Shown in pieces: positions 32,891 to 43,292 of a DNA stretch of 64,000 nt; position 1 is the stretch's first letter; each line of letters opens with the position of its first letter. A program made the translations under genes and the position numbers. This DNA is from JAILLW01 sp045629045 (GTDB lineage: Bacteria; Bacillota; Clostridia; Lachnospirales; Lachnospiraceae): NCBI GenBank assembly GCA_045629045.1, contig JAZQQM010000055.1, forward strand, positions 1-64,000, read 5' to 3'. Under the pieces are notes generated by a model. The model was given only the letters and a program-made list of their open reading frames with translations, was not told the DNA's origin and did no database searches.

Positions 32891-35008
32891 TTATCCTGCA
32901 AAATCATATATCGGTATGACTTCATCTATTTCTCCGGCCTCCACTATTCTGTCCAATTCCTCTGTGGTTCCCGTATATTTGTATCTATAATATGAATTGA
33001 ATCGGGTATGATACGCATACTTTGAAAAACGTGTCTTAATACCTTCCGTGGTCCATCTGTCATACCATACTCTTTCACGATTTTCCCCTTCATGATGCAT
33101 ATATACCGAAGTACCGAAAAGACTGACATCTTCTTCGTTATTTTCATCATAGCAGCCTATATTTTCCAATATGGTAGGAATAATATCCGTATGATAAATC
33201 GGCGCATTATTTATTGCAATACTCTCATGTGAAGAATTCGGTTCCTTAATCATTACCATAGGGGTTGCGGCAGCGGGAACATCGTAATCCGTATCCTGTT
33301 TACCATGGTCCGACATTATCAGAATTGTGGCATTATCATACACACCCAATTGCTTCATTTGATCTATATATTTAGCTGCAATACCAAGACAATATTTCGT
33401 TGTTCCAAGAAAATCATCACAGGGAGTATGTGTTCCTTTAAGATGTTGATATATCATCAAGGGAGCTGTATTATCCGCTAACTTAAGCTGACAGTTTTCA
33501 TCAAATTCTTCATTCAAAAAGCTCGGATCCACATATTCGCCTATATCGATTAATTCTTTAAAAGATATGTCAGACGTATCAATCAATTGCTTAATTACAT
33601 AGGGCGATAACCTATACGACGAAAGTTTCAGCATATTTTTGTTATACACGGGATAATTGATATCTCTGATTCTTACCTCTTCTACAGGAACCATATTATC
33701 TACACTTCCCATCAATTCCACAGGATTTCCCGCCTGAAAATTGTAAAAGTGTGTTTGGTATCCTGCATCATGAATCCTCGAGTAAAACTCCGTCGTCTTT
33801 GGTACCGTCCAACATTCGTGATACCAATCCACCGCAGAAATATCATTATGATATTCGCCTCCGGCAAAGGTAGACAATGTGGAGGGTATTGTCGAATCGT
33901 ACACCGAACATGTATCCGTATACATTGTGAAATCCTTAAAGTCGGCAAATACCTCCGGATTTTCTTTATATATTTGTTTAATGTACTCGTTATCTATTGC
34001 GTCAATAACAAATACTATAATATTATCCTCGGAAGATACGCAGAATTGCTCTTCTGTGGAAAGATATGCAAAAGATGCTCTGCTTTCCTGCAAAATGCAG
34101 GGGATTGCTATAATTGTCAATGTAATAACATGAATTCCAAGAATAAATCCCGGAATAATAATTATGGCACGTTCCCATATTTGACCGGCCAATTTGTATA
34201 TTACAAAGGGTATCAGAATTATAACAGCCCATAGTAAACTGTTTAAAACAATATCCTTAGTATGCTCACTCCAATTGATGGTAGAACCGTCCAAAAGCAT
34301 AGTCAGCTGATTGGCAAACATATACTGTACATACATTGCCAAGGTTACCCCGCACACACCGCATGACACGGTATTTACAACAGGACGTTTACAGGTACTT
34401 GCCCACCCCGAAAGCAAATATGAAATAATAAAAATCAAGGGTATATATACTATAACAATACATTTGAAGCGCAGATCAAAATCTTCCATATTGCTAAAAT
34501 AGCTTTCACAGGGAATGAAAACAACGGAAACAAACCAAAAGGTGAGCCAGTTAACAAATACTTTGCGGAATTCGCTTTTTTGATATTTATTAACATCAAT
34601 ACTCTTGCCGATAATGCCAAAGAATATAAACAGAAGATAAAGCATCACTATAATGACGGAAAGGACTCCTGCCGTTCCCATCCAAAAAACATCTTCCCAT
34701 TTTTTAGTTAAAGGATCTATTATGTTTTTGGCCAAAACCAACATTATCAGAATCGAAGATATGAATCCCAGAATTGATATATTTTCAACAACCAGTTTAT
34801 ATTTGGCTGACAAGATAAAAACCGCTAAGACAGCGGCAGCAATAATAAATGCAAGAAACGGGTTCACTACCCGTGTCAAAGAAAACCCTGCCATAACAGC
34901 AGCGATAATTGAAATAACCAATCCTCCCTTTTCAAAGGATTTAGAAAAGGAAAATACCGATTTCATTTTATCAAAGCAAAATCTATTAATATAGTTATTC
35001 CAATTCAA
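32891..35008 (-). CDS. Membrane sulfatase-fold protein (LtaS/EptA-like)
   Basis: About 705 residues: seven or so N-terminal membrane helices, followed from about residue 335 by an extracytoplasmic alkaline-phosphatase-superfamily domain. Visible motifs: IIVFVIDAIDNEYIKQ with the first metal Asp, CSVYDSTIPSTLSTFAGG with a Thr in place of the sulfatase Cys, and ILIMSDHGKQD with the second metal site (Asp-His). This arrangement matches phosphoglycerol or phosphoethanolamine transferases of the envelope rather than true sulfatases. I choose a TTG start (35008), since GAAGG lies 7 nt upstream and the earliest ATG would remove the first conserved helix; the start is uncertain. Confidence 0.8.
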   Translation of the reverse strand: MNWNNYINRFCFDKMKSVFSFSKSFEKGGLVISIIAAVMAGFSLTRVVNPFLAFIIAAAVLAVFILSAKYKLVVENISILGFISSILIMLVLAKNIIDPLTKKWEDVFWMGTAGVLSVIIVMLYLLFIFFGIIGKSIDVNKYQKSEFRKVFVNWLTFWFVSVVFIPCESYFSNMEDFDLRFKCIVIVYIPLIFIISYLLSGWASTCKRPVVNTVSCGVCGVTLAMYVQYMFANQLTMLLDGSTINWSEHTKDIVLNSLLWAVIILIPFVIYKLAGQIWERAIIIIPGFILGIHVITLTIIAIPCILQESRASFAYLSTEEQFCVSSEDNIIVFVIDAIDNEYIKQIYKENPEVFADFKDFTMYTDTCSVYDSTIPSTLSTFAGGEYHNDISAVDWYHECWTVPKTTEFYSRIHDAGYQTHFYNFQAGNPVELMGSVDNMVPVEEVRIRDINYPVYNKNMLKLSSYRLSPYVIKQLIDTSDISFKELIDIGEYVDPSFLNEEFDENCQLKLADNTAPLMIYQHLKGTHTPCDDFLGTTKYCLGIAAKYIDQMKQLGVYDNATILIMSDHGKQDTDYDVPAAATPMVMIKEPNSSHESIAINNAPIYHTDIIPTILENIGCYDENNEEDVSLFGTSVYMHHEGENRERVWYDRWTTEGIKTRFSKYAYHTRFNSYYRYKYTGTTEELDRIVEAGEIDEVIPIYDFAG

Positions 35009-35048
35009 AATAAAGCCTTCTTTCTTACTTGAAAACAATCATATATAT

Positions 35049-35084
35049 AGGGACGTTCTTTATACAAGACCGTCCCTAATAATT
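35049..35084. terminator. Hairpin between cellobiose phosphorylase and sulfatase-fold genes
   Basis: AGGGACG pairs with CGTCCCT across TTCTTTATACAAGAC. The sequence belongs to the GGGACGG/CCGTCCC repeat group but lacks the TGTGACAG ends. It lies 3' of the phosphorylase gene and may terminate it, although the T-run is poor. Confidence 0.5.
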
Positions 35085-35116
35085 TACCATAATTGTTCAA
35101 AATTTCCTAAACAATT

Positions 35117-37600
35117 CTATCCGAGTACTACCTCAACCTCGTATGATGTCTTACCATCAGCGAAAGGAACTACACATCCGTCTACAGCCTTACCGTCAAC
35201 AGTCATAGACTTAACACCCTTACATACGTGTGAAGGATTCTTGATGGTAATCTTGTAGTCAGCGCCACGGAACTTACGTGATACTGTAAATCCGTCCCAT
35301 GAAGCAGGAATTGAAGGATCTATCTTAAGTCCGTCAAAGTCAGCTGCAATACCGAGAATATACTGGGAAATTGCCACCATATTCCAAGCAGCTGTTCCTG
35401 TAAGCCATGAGTTCTTACCCTGACCGAAATGATTGCCGGGCTTACCGATATCGGAACCTGCATCCTTACCGCCGATCATCTGGCCGTATACATAAGGTTC
35501 TGTCTTGTGTATATCGGATGTATCCTCTGTGAATGCAGGAGCAATCTTTGAATAATATTCGAATGCCTTGTCGCCACGTCCCGCATAAGCTTCCGCACAA
35601 ATAATCCATGCATTGTTGTGAGTAAAGATACCGGCATTTTCTTTGTATCCGCCGGGATATGTACTGATTTCACCGTACTGAATGTGATACTTGGTGAATG
35701 CAGGATTATTAAGTACAAGACCAAACTGTGTATTAAGATACTTGTCGATAGAGTTAAGGGTCTTAATATCAGCACCTTCATCCTTACCGATTTCGGACAT
35801 TACTGCAAATCCCTGTGGCTCAATGAAGATTTTACCTTCTTCATTTTCCTTAGAACCAAGTTTCTTGCCTTCCGCATCATATGCTCTTAAGAACCAGTCG
35901 CCGTCAAATGCAGAATCCATAACGGCTTTCTTCATCTTATCGATTTCATCCTGAGCCTTCTTGGCTTCGTCATCCTTACCTAAATGCTTTAATATTTCAA
36001 CATAGTTAGGACCTGTATAAGTAAATAATGTAGCAACCATTACAGACTCGGCAACCTTAGAATAACCGCCTTCTGCAGCGAACTTAGGATTGGTGTATGT
36101 CTGGAAGCTTTCACCGGGTGTGTCCGAATAGCATGAAAGGTTAAGACAGTCATTCCAATCGGCTCTCATTGCAAGAGGCAAACCGTGAGGTCCTAAATTA
36201 TTAACGATATGATAGAAAGAAACCTTCAAATGCTCAAGCATAGGCTGAGCGATTGACATATCATTATCGTAAGGAACCATCTCATCAAGAATAGACCAGT
36301 CGCCTGTTTCCTTGATATATGCAGAAACAGAAAGAATCAGCCACAAAGGATCATCAGAGAAATCTCCACCTATATCGGCGTTACCCTTCTTGGTAAGAGG
36401 TTGATACTGATGATAGCATCCACCGTCGGGGAACTGAGTTGATGCAATATCAATAATACGTTCCTTAGCTCTGTCGGGAATCTGATGAACAAATCCGAGA
36501 ATATCCTGGTTGGAATCTCTAAAGCCCATTCCGCGTCCGATACCCGACTCGAAATATGAAGCAGAACGTGACAGATTAAATGTAACCATACACTGATACT
36601 GATTCCAGATGTTAACCATACGATTAACCTTATCATCGGGAGTATCTACGTTCAAAATACCAAGAAGCTTATCCCAGTACGCCTTAAGATCGGCCATACC
36701 CTTCGCGAACTTCTCGGGAGTATTAAACTGTTCAATCATTGCATTGGACTTAACCTTGTTGATTGTCTTGCCGTCAGCTTCGAACTTCTCCTCCTGAGGC
36801 ATCTCAACATAGCCAAGTACAAATACCAAAGTCTTGCTTTCGCCGGGAGCAAGAGTAATCTTCTTGTAATGAGAAGCAATAGGTGCCCATCCGTCTGCGA
36901 AAGAATTGTTTGCCTTACCTGCTATAACAGCCTGCGGATCACCGAAACCATTGTACATTCCGATGAAGGCATCTCTGTCTGTATCATAACCGTCAATAGT
37001 GTCATTTACCGAATAAAAAGCGAAATGATTACGACGATCTCTGTATTCTGTCTTGTGATATACTGTTGAGCCGACTACCTCAACACGTCCTGTAGAGAAG
37101 TTACGCTGGAAGTTATTGCTGTCGTCCTGCGCATCCCATAAACACCACTCGGCAAAAGAGAATAAGGAGAATTCCTTTGCAGCAGTTCCTTCGTTGCTTA
37201 AAACAACCTGCTGTACTTCTCCGTCATAATCCTGAGGTACGAAGAATGTAACCTCTGCCTTTAAGTCATTTTTCTTACCCTTAATGATGGTGTAGCCCAT
37301 ACCGTGGCGACACTCATACTCATCAAGTTCTGTCTTGACAGGTGACCATCCGGGATTCCAGATTGTACCGTTGTCGTTAATGTAGAAATAACGTCCGCCC
37401 ATATCAATAGGAACATTATTGTAACGATAACGTGTGATTCTTCGAAGACGGGCATCTTTGTAAAAAGAATATCCTCCTGCTGTATTGGAAATCAGCGAGA
37501 AGAAGCCCTGTGTTCCAAGATAGTTAATCCACGGATAAGGTGTTCTTGGTGTGGTAATGACATATTCTCTTCTGTCATCATCAAAGTAACCAAATTTCAT
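35117..37600 (-). CDS. cbpA: Cellobiose phosphorylase, GH94
   Basis: An 827-residue cytosolic enzyme converting cellobiose and phosphate to glucose 1-phosphate and glucose. The N-terminus MKFGYFDDDRREYVITTPRTP is diagnostic for cellobiose phosphorylase rather than cellodextrin phosphorylase. The catalytic Asp lies in MRADWNDCLN (about residue 484), and the phosphate/sugar loop GRGMGFRDSNQDILGF lies near 355. There is no signal peptide. AAGGAG lies before the ATG. A clear promoter precedes it (37681-37709), and a CcpA/LacI-like palindrome lies further upstream. A cellobiose importer is not in this window. Confidence 0.96.
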   Translation of the reverse strand: MKFGYFDDDRREYVITTPRTPYPWINYLGTQGFFSLISNTAGGYSFYKDARLRRITRYRYNNVPIDMGGRYFYINDNGTIWNPGWSPVKTELDEYECRHGMGYTIIKGKKNDLKAEVTFFVPQDYDGEVQQVVLSNEGTAAKEFSLFSFAEWCLWDAQDDSNNFQRNFSTGRVEVVGSTVYHKTEYRDRRNHFAFYSVNDTIDGYDTDRDAFIGMYNGFGDPQAVIAGKANNSFADGWAPIASHYKKITLAPGESKTLVFVLGYVEMPQEEKFEADGKTINKVKSNAMIEQFNTPEKFAKGMADLKAYWDKLLGILNVDTPDDKVNRMVNIWNQYQCMVTFNLSRSASYFESGIGRGMGFRDSNQDILGFVHQIPDRAKERIIDIASTQFPDGGCYHQYQPLTKKGNADIGGDFSDDPLWLILSVSAYIKETGDWSILDEMVPYDNDMSIAQPMLEHLKVSFYHIVNNLGPHGLPLAMRADWNDCLNLSCYSDTPGESFQTYTNPKFAAEGGYSKVAESVMVATLFTYTGPNYVEILKHLGKDDEAKKAQDEIDKMKKAVMDSAFDGDWFLRAYDAEGKKLGSKENEEGKIFIEPQGFAVMSEIGKDEGADIKTLNSIDKYLNTQFGLVLNNPAFTKYHIQYGEISTYPGGYKENAGIFTHNNAWIICAEAYAGRGDKAFEYYSKIAPAFTEDTSDIHKTEPYVYGQMIGGKDAGSDIGKPGNHFGQGKNSWLTGTAAWNMVAISQYILGIAADFDGLKIDPSIPASWDGFTVSRKFRGADYKITIKNPSHVCKGVKSMTVDGKAVDGCVVPFADGKTSYEVEVVLG

Positions 37601-37680
37601 ACATGTTCTCCTTTATAGTTTTTTAGGCGGTCAGTTTCAATACATCCTCTTTTATATTTTCCTTTTACGCCAGTAAGAAA

Positions 37681-37709
37681 ATTATATAAAAATACCCCCT
37701 TAATTGCAA
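37681..37709 (-). promoter_or_regulatory. Promoter of cellobiose phosphorylase
   Basis: On the minus strand TTGCAA (37704-37709) and TATAAT (37681-37686) are 17 bp apart, about 80 nt before the start codon. Confidence 0.75.
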
Positions 37710-37764
37710 CTGATTTTCCTCCAAAAATATCCCAAAAAAATATCAAAAAATCCCGTAAAATCAA

Positions 37765-37778
37765 GGAATACGTTTTCC
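37765..37778. promoter_or_regulatory. CcpA/LacI-type site upstream of cellobiose phosphorylase
   Basis: The near-palindrome GGAATACGTTTTCC is centred on ACGT, 56 bp upstream of the -35 box. It resembles the operator in the GH31 promoter. Confidence 0.4.
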
Positions 37779-37834
37779 AAGAGGTGCTGCCTCGGCACTT
37801 AAAATATCATGCCGAATATCGCATTCAAAATTGC

Positions 37835-39382
37835 CTACATAAGGGGGGCAAGGAGCCTGAATATTCTTCCTATGGCTCTCTTCATTCTTGGTATGCTGTT
37901 GTAATATTCAATCGTCACTTCCTGACACTTATCAAGTGTTTCGTTAAAGTCTTCTTCTATATCTTTGATAGCAGAGCTCTTGTGCATATAAACTCCGCAT
38001 TCAAAATGATGATAAAAGCTTCTGTAATCAAGATTAATAGAACCTACTGCCGCGCGCTTGTCATCCGACACCACTACCTTGGCATGCACAAAGCCCGGTG
38101 TATATTCATACACTTTGACCCCGGCATCCAGTAATTCACGATAATACGACCTTGCTATGGCAAAAGCTATTTTTTTATCCGGAATATGGGGAAGTATGAG
38201 TTTGACATCGACACCGCGGTGTGATGCGAATCTTATATTCTCAAGGAATTCCCTGTCTACGATGAAGTATGGCGACATTACATGAATGTATTCGTTTGAA
38301 TGAACGAACATATCCTCATAAACGTCTTTACCCAGTTCATACTTTGATGTGGGCATATCACCATAAGGGATTACGAAACCGTCATGGGCCATCTTGGCTC
38401 TGTTAGGGTCCTTAGCCAGATACTTTTCATATTCTAAGTCATTATCCCCGTAAAGGTTCCAGTTCTGAATGAACATTCTGGTCATGCTCATAACGGCGCG
38501 GCCTTCTATTCTAACACCTACGTCTTTCCAGTGACCATAGACCTCTATAAGATTTGCATACTCATCAGCCAGATTAACTCCGCCGGTAAATGCCACATGG
38601 CCATCCACAACGACTATTTTTCGGTGATCTCTGTTGTTCTGGGCAGTTGATAGGAACGGGATAATGGGAGCAAACATCTTCGCATCAATTCCCATCGCTT
38701 TAAGCTTGGCAGGATATCGGTAAGGCAGTTTGAACAAAGAACATAATCCGTCATACATCACCTTAACTTCAACACCTTCGGCAACCTTCTGCTTTAATAT
38801 TTCAAGAACCGAATTCCATACCTCGCCCTCGGAAATAATGAAAAACTCAATGAAAATAAACCTCTTAGCCTTAAGAAGTTCTTCTTTGATTGCCTCTATC
38901 TGCTCTTCACCGATGGAATAATACGTAACCTTCGTATTATGATAAACAGGATAATGACATTTCTCATTCATATAATACGAGAATCTTTGGAACTCTATGT
39001 CTTCCCTGCTTAATGCAGCCATTGTACCATCCGAAGGTTTTACCAGCTCCTGCGAATTCTTAATTTCCTTATCCGCCTTAATCTTTAATCTAAGCATTCC
39101 ATAGTTACTCTGATTAAAAACGTACAGCAAAATACCAACAATGGGCAACAGCAGAATTGCAATTGCCCATGTAAGTTTGAATTCAGCAGGCTCATCCTTA
39201 TTAATTACCGAAATAATAATGATGGCACCCAGTACATCGAGCGCATAGTATGAAATTGGAAACATATTGGCCAGATAATATCCTCCCCCCACAATCATCA
39301 TTATCTGGAGGAGAATCATAATAATTATCACCAGCACACGGCTGAAGATAAGTTTCGAGGCCGCACTCAAAAACCTTTTCAT
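37835..39382 (-). CDS. cls: Cardiolipin synthase
   Basis: A 515-residue membrane phospholipase-D-family enzyme that joins two phosphatidylglycerol molecules into cardiolipin. Two N-terminal membrane helices precede the two catalytic HKD blocks: HRKIVVVDGHVAFTGGVN in the first half and HAKVVVSDDKRAAVGSINLD in the second. Length is normal for bacterial Cls. The ribosome site is weak (AGG before the ATG). It is separate from leuA downstream by about 40 nt. Confidence 0.95.
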   Translation of the reverse strand: MKRFLSAASKLIFSRVLVIIIMILLQIMMIVGGGYYLANMFPISYYALDVLGAIIIISVINKDEPAEFKLTWAIAILLLPIVGILLYVFNQSNYGMLRLKIKADKEIKNSQELVKPSDGTMAALSREDIEFQRFSYYMNEKCHYPVYHNTKVTYYSIGEEQIEAIKEELLKAKRFIFIEFFIISEGEVWNSVLEILKQKVAEGVEVKVMYDGLCSLFKLPYRYPAKLKAMGIDAKMFAPIIPFLSTAQNNRDHRKIVVVDGHVAFTGGVNLADEYANLIEVYGHWKDVGVRIEGRAVMSMTRMFIQNWNLYGDNDLEYEKYLAKDPNRAKMAHDGFVIPYGDMPTSKYELGKDVYEDMFVHSNEYIHVMSPYFIVDREFLENIRFASHRGVDVKLILPHIPDKKIAFAIARSYYRELLDAGVKVYEYTPGFVHAKVVVSDDKRAAVGSINLDYRSFYHHFECGVYMHKSSAIKDIEEDFNETLDKCQEVTIEYYNSIPRMKRAIGRIFRLLAPLM

Positions 39383-39423
39383 ACGATAACCTGACTAACT
39401 TATATTTTTGTACAAAGATATAC

Positions 39424-41085
39424 TTATAACACCTTATTTACTGCAGAAACCAATGCAGCCACAGATGACTTGATGATATCCTGGTTAAGGCCTACGCCCC
39501 AGAACATCTTGCCACCATGCTCGATTCCCACATAAGAAGCCGCCTTTGATGAAGTACCTACCGATACCGCATGCTCTTCATAAACCTTAAGAGTATATTC
39601 AACACCGAAATACTCCTTGAAAGCATTTGAAACAGCATCCAGACGTCCGTTACCTTCGCCGGAAATCTTTTTTTCGGCTCCGTTATCGTTAATAATAACT
39701 CTTGCGAACATCTCTTCTTCGCCTTCCTGGGTGAAGGTAGAGCCTGTTACATCGAATCTGTTTCTTGACTTAATATATGTCTTTTCAAAGATTTCGTAGA
39801 TATCCATAGGTGAAAGTTCCGCATGACGTTCATCGGAAACACCTTTAACAAGATATCCCACTTCTTCTCTCATCTTCTCCGGAATCATTAAGCCGTAATT
39901 CTGCTTAAGGATAAATGCCACACCGCCCTTACCGGACTGCGAATTAATTCTGATAACATCCGACTCGTATTCTCTTCCCAGGTCTTTAGGATCAATAGGA
40001 AGATAAGGAACTGTCCATCTGTCTCCGGACTTGCCTTCGTCTCTCCAGGCCATACCCTTTGAGATAGCATCCTGGTGAGAACCTGAAAATGCGGTAAATA
40101 CCAGATCACCTGCATAAGGAGTTCTTTCGTGAACCTTCATTCCCGTAAGTTCTTCATAAACCTGTCTTATTTTCATCACGTTGCTAAAGTCAAGATTAGA
40201 CTCTACTCCGTGAGTAATCATATTCATTGCAAGAGTAACGATATCAACATTACCCGTTCTTTCACCGTTACCAAACAATGTACCTTCGACTCTGTCAGCA
40301 CCTGCCAAAACTCCAAGTTCTGCATCGGAGATGCCGCATCCTCTGTCATTATGAGGATGAATTGAAATTGTCACACCCTCTCTGTACTTAAGATTTTTGT
40401 CAAAATATTCAACCTGGGATGCGAATACATGAGGCATTGCAATCTGTACCGTAGTGGGGATATTGATAATCGCCTTATTGTCCGCTGTGGGTTTCCAAAC
40501 ATCAAGCACCGCATTACATACTTCAAGTGCATAATCAACTTCAGTACCCGGGAAAGACTCCGGTGAATATTCGAATGAGAAGTTACCCTCTGTTTCATTG
40601 GCCAAATCAAGAAGCAGTTTAGCCCCGTCAACGGCAATCTTAAGAATCTCTTCCTTTGACTTCTTGAATACTTGCTCCCTTTGAGCTACAGAAGTAGAGT
40701 TGTACAAATGTATAATTGCATGAGGAGCACCCTTAACTGCTTCAAAAGTCTTTTTGATGATGTGCTCTCTTGCCTGAGTAAGTACCTGAACCGTAACATC
40801 ATCGGGAATCATATCTCTTTCGATAAGCGCTCTCATAAACTGATATTCCGTATCGGATGCAGCAGGGAATCCAACCTCGATTTCCTTAAATCCTATATCA
40901 ACGAGTAGCTTGAAGAATGTTAGCTTCTGCTCTAGGCTCATAGGCTCGATTAGTGCCTGATTTCCATCACGTAGGTCTACGCTGCACCAGATAGGTGCTT
41001 TAGTGATAGTGTCCTTTTTAACCCAGTCGTAGCAATCGACGGGCGGCATGAAATACTGCTTGCCATACTTCTTACTTACTTCCAT
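39424..41085 (-). CDS. leuA: 2-isopropylmalate synthase
   Basis: A 553-residue enzyme condensing acetyl-CoA with 2-oxoisovalerate, the committed step of leucine synthesis. The N-terminal DRE-TIM barrel shows WCSVDLRDGNQALIEP (the DRE-equivalent metal motif), HPHNDRGCG with the metal His residues, and GNGERTGNVD. The last 130 residues are the allosteric LeuA dimer domain (GEGNGRLDAV...ASYVGIEHGG). The long form with YDWVKKDTITKAPIW near the start is like the LeuA2-type of actinobacteria and Clostridia. TAAGGAG lies before the ATG. There is no T-box leader in the 50-nt upstream gap. Other leu genes are not in this window. Confidence 0.96.
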   Translation of the reverse strand: MEVSKKYGKQYFMPPVDCYDWVKKDTITKAPIWCSVDLRDGNQALIEPMSLEQKLTFFKLLVDIGFKEIEVGFPAASDTEYQFMRALIERDMIPDDVTVQVLTQAREHIIKKTFEAVKGAPHAIIHLYNSTSVAQREQVFKKSKEEILKIAVDGAKLLLDLANETEGNFSFEYSPESFPGTEVDYALEVCNAVLDVWKPTADNKAIINIPTTVQIAMPHVFASQVEYFDKNLKYREGVTISIHPHNDRGCGISDAELGVLAGADRVEGTLFGNGERTGNVDIVTLAMNMITHGVESNLDFSNVMKIRQVYEELTGMKVHERTPYAGDLVFTAFSGSHQDAISKGMAWRDEGKSGDRWTVPYLPIDPKDLGREYESDVIRINSQSGKGGVAFILKQNYGLMIPEKMREEVGYLVKGVSDERHAELSPMDIYEIFEKTYIKSRNRFDVTGSTFTQEGEEEMFARVIINDNGAEKKISGEGNGRLDAVSNAFKEYFGVEYTLKVYEEHAVSVGTSSKAASYVGIEHGGKMFWGVGLNQDIIKSSVAALVSAVNKVL

Positions 41086-41135
41086 TTTAGTTCTCCTTAA
41101 ATATATATTTACAAAGATATAAAAATATCCTGTAT

Positions 41136-42014
41136 TTACTTACATTTAGATATTGTGGTCTTAAGATCCTCCACACTGAAATTATACGCTTTATTACAGA
41201 TTTGGCACTTGATTTCTATATTTTTGCCTTCCTTTATCATAGAATCAAGTTCTTCCCTGCCCAAAGATATAAGTGCTTTTTCAACTCTGTCCTTATCACA
41301 GTTACAATAAAACTCACAGGGCATTGTATCAGTAATTTCAAGCCCCATATCCCCAAGGATAATTTCAAGCATCTGCTCCGGAGTATTACCCTCATCAAGT
41401 ATCTGGGTTACCGATTTAATATTCTTAAGCTTTTCTTCCAGTTTATCAAGCACCTCATCGGTTACAAAAGGCATAAGCTGAATGATAAATCCGCCGGCCT
41501 GTTTAACCGTGTTGTCCTTGTTCATCAACACTCCGAGGCCAACAGAAGATGGCGTCTGCTCCGATGTGGCAAAATAATAGGTTAAATCTTCCGCTATTTC
41601 GCCTGTTTGAAGTTCGACAGTTCCCACATAAGGTTCCTTAAGTCCAAGGTCCTTAATTACTCTAAGATAACCTTCTCCTATGGCACCGCCCACATCAAGT
41701 TTGCCAAGAGCGTTCGGCGGCAGCATAACATCCGGGTTCATACAATACCCATTAACCTGTCCCTTGCCGTTGGCGCTTGAAGTTATACCCTTTGCAGGTC
41801 CTATCCCACGCATCTGCAGTGTTGTGACATCTGTGTCATTTTTCATCATAGCACCCATCATGACAGCACCTGTCATCAGCCTCCCCATTGCAGCTGTCAT
41901 TACAGGGGATGTATTATGTGCGTTCTTGGCGAATTCCGTCAAATCCCTTGTTGTAGCTGCAAAGGCCCTTATCTGTGCATCTGCTGCGGTTGCTCTAACT
42001 AAATAATCTGCCAT
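41136..42014 (-). CDS. hslO: Hsp33 redox chaperone
   Basis: A 292-residue cytosolic holdase activated by oxidation. The N-terminal domain (DYLVRATAADAQIRAFAATTRDLTEFA) is typical. The C-terminal zinc site shows CNCDKDR and, later, CQICNK, giving the CxC plus CxxC zinc ligands whose disulfides switch the protein on. Length is the usual 290. It begins immediately after the methyltransferase stop codon and lies 50 nt before leuA. It is part of a long minus-strand series of housekeeping genes from about 45.4 to 39.4 kb. Confidence 0.96.
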   Translation of the reverse strand: MADYLVRATAADAQIRAFAATTRDLTEFAKNAHNTSPVMTAAMGRLMTGAVMMGAMMKNDTDVTTLQMRGIGPAKGITSSANGKGQVNGYCMNPDVMLPPNALGKLDVGGAIGEGYLRVIKDLGLKEPYVGTVELQTGEIAEDLTYYFATSEQTPSSVGLGVLMNKDNTVKQAGGFIIQLMPFVTDEVLDKLEEKLKNIKSVTQILDEGNTPEQMLEIILGDMGLEITDTMPCEFYCNCDKDRVEKALISLGREELDSMIKEGKNIEIKCQICNKAYNFSVEDLKTTISKCK

Positions 42015-42776
42015 TTATTTCCTTGCGACTATGTAAATCCTTTCGGAAATACCGGTCGGTTCCTTTCGTGTCGTTTCATCAAGAGCCGTAACGAATTTAA
42101 GCCCTGCTTTTTCTATGAAATGCTTCATTTCATCAAGAGTATAACCTCTTTGAATATGTGTTTCCGTAAATCGTCTGAAAGTCTCATCTTCGTATGAAGA
42201 AGGCGTATCTGTTTTTGAAAAGAACGTAACGTCATACTCATTAAGATGATCCTCGCTACTATAAAAGTTCTCCCATATAAATGCGCAATCCTCGCGATTT
42301 TCGGCGATTGTCGTATCGCCTATTACCGTCTCGTATTTATAAATCGTATTAAAATCAAAAATAAACAAACCGCCTTTGTTAAGGCACTTGCTTACGCGTT
42401 TAAAGGTCTTGATTACATCTTCATCAAGCAACAGATAATTGATACAGTCGCAAATCGACACTACCGTATCAACCTTTTCGCTTAATGACAATTCCCTCAT
42501 ATCCTGATTGATATAAAGTATATCTTTGCCTGCCTCATAGGACTTATCGGCTGCCACCGAAAGCATATCCGCCGAATAATCAATGCCCATAACCGTATAG
42601 CCCAAATCATAAAGACGCATGGTAAGACTGCCGGTTCCGCAACCTAAGTCGATTATGGAATTGACGTTTTCGCCATAGGCCTTAATAAGCGAAGAAAGGA
42701 GGTCTGCCCACTTATCGTAAGGAACATCCTCCATAAAGGTATCATATAGGTATGCAAATTCAGAATATGCTTCCAT
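42015..42776 (-). CDS. Class I SAM-dependent methyltransferase
   Basis: A 253-residue enzyme with the Rossmann SAM motif IIDLGCGTGSLTMRLYDLGYTVMGIDYS near residues 42-70 and motif IV-type VVSICDCINYLL. The N-terminus MEAYSEFAYLYDTFMEDVPYDKWA is that of a common Firmicutes family encoded next to hslO. The substrate is unknown (YqeM-like). It abuts hslO without a gap. Nothing unusual was seen. Confidence 0.88.
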   Translation of the reverse strand: MEAYSEFAYLYDTFMEDVPYDKWADLLSSLIKAYGENVNSIIDLGCGTGSLTMRLYDLGYTVMGIDYSADMLSVAADKSYEAGKDILYINQDMRELSLSEKVDTVVSICDCINYLLLDEDVIKTFKRVSKCLNKGGLFIFDFNTIYKYETVIGDTTIAENREDCAFIWENFYSSEDHLNEYDVTFFSKTDTPSSYEDETFRRFTETHIQRGYTLDEMKHFIEKAGLKFVTALDETTRKEPTGISERIYIVARK

Positions 42777-42800
42777 ATCATCCTCACATCAGTGATTTAA

Positions 42801-43292
42801 TCAAACAAACGAGAACAAAGTTCCGAATACTCCCATTGAAAGTACTCCCATAATAATACCTGCAAGTACTACACCAAGCATTACCGCAAGTACACTGCTC
42901 TTAAAATCCATATCAAGTATTGAAGCTGCCAGTGTTCCCGTCCATGCACCGGTTCCCGGAAGCGGAATTCCTACGAACAATAGCAATGCCCAGAAAAGAC
43001 CTTTACCTGCTTTTTCTTTAAGCTTCTCACCGCCCTTATGTCCCTTTTCAAGACAGAAGGTGAAGAATTTACCGATAAACTTCTTATCCTTGCCCCACTC
43101 AAGTACCTTACGGGCAAAGAAAAAGATAACCGGTACGGGAAGCATGTTTCCAACGATTGCTATAACATAGCAAAGCGGAAGACTAAGCGGACTTCCTGCT
43201 TCAATAAATCCTATTGCATAGGGAATAGCTCCACGAAGTTCAATAAGTGGAACCATTGAAATAAAAAATATAGCTAAATAGTGTTTAAGCAT
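42801..43292 (-). CDS. COG2426 small membrane exporter-like protein
   Basis: A 163-residue protein with four to five helices. MVPLIELRGAIPYAIG near the N-terminus and GIPLPGTGAWTGTLAASILDM are the COG2426 signatures (putative small multidrug export protein). The transport role is inferred by annotation custom only. The start is MLKHYLAI (43292): AAAGGAG lies 7 nt upstream, and it overlaps the hisC stop by 8 nt; a TTG two codons earlier is less likely. Confidence 0.85.
   Translation of the reverse strand: MLKHYLAIFFISMVPLIELRGAIPYAIGFIEAGSPLSLPLCYVIAIVGNMLPVPVIFFFARKVLEWGKDKKFIGKFFTFCLEKGHKGGEKLKEKAGKGLFWALLLFVGIPLPGTGAWTGTLAASILDMDFKSSVLAVMLGVVLAGIIMGVLSMGVFGTLFSFV

Noticed and set aside
39361..41135. 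T-box leader for leuA
   Set aside because: Only about 50 nt separate leuA from hslO and no specifier stem or T-box sequence is visible.
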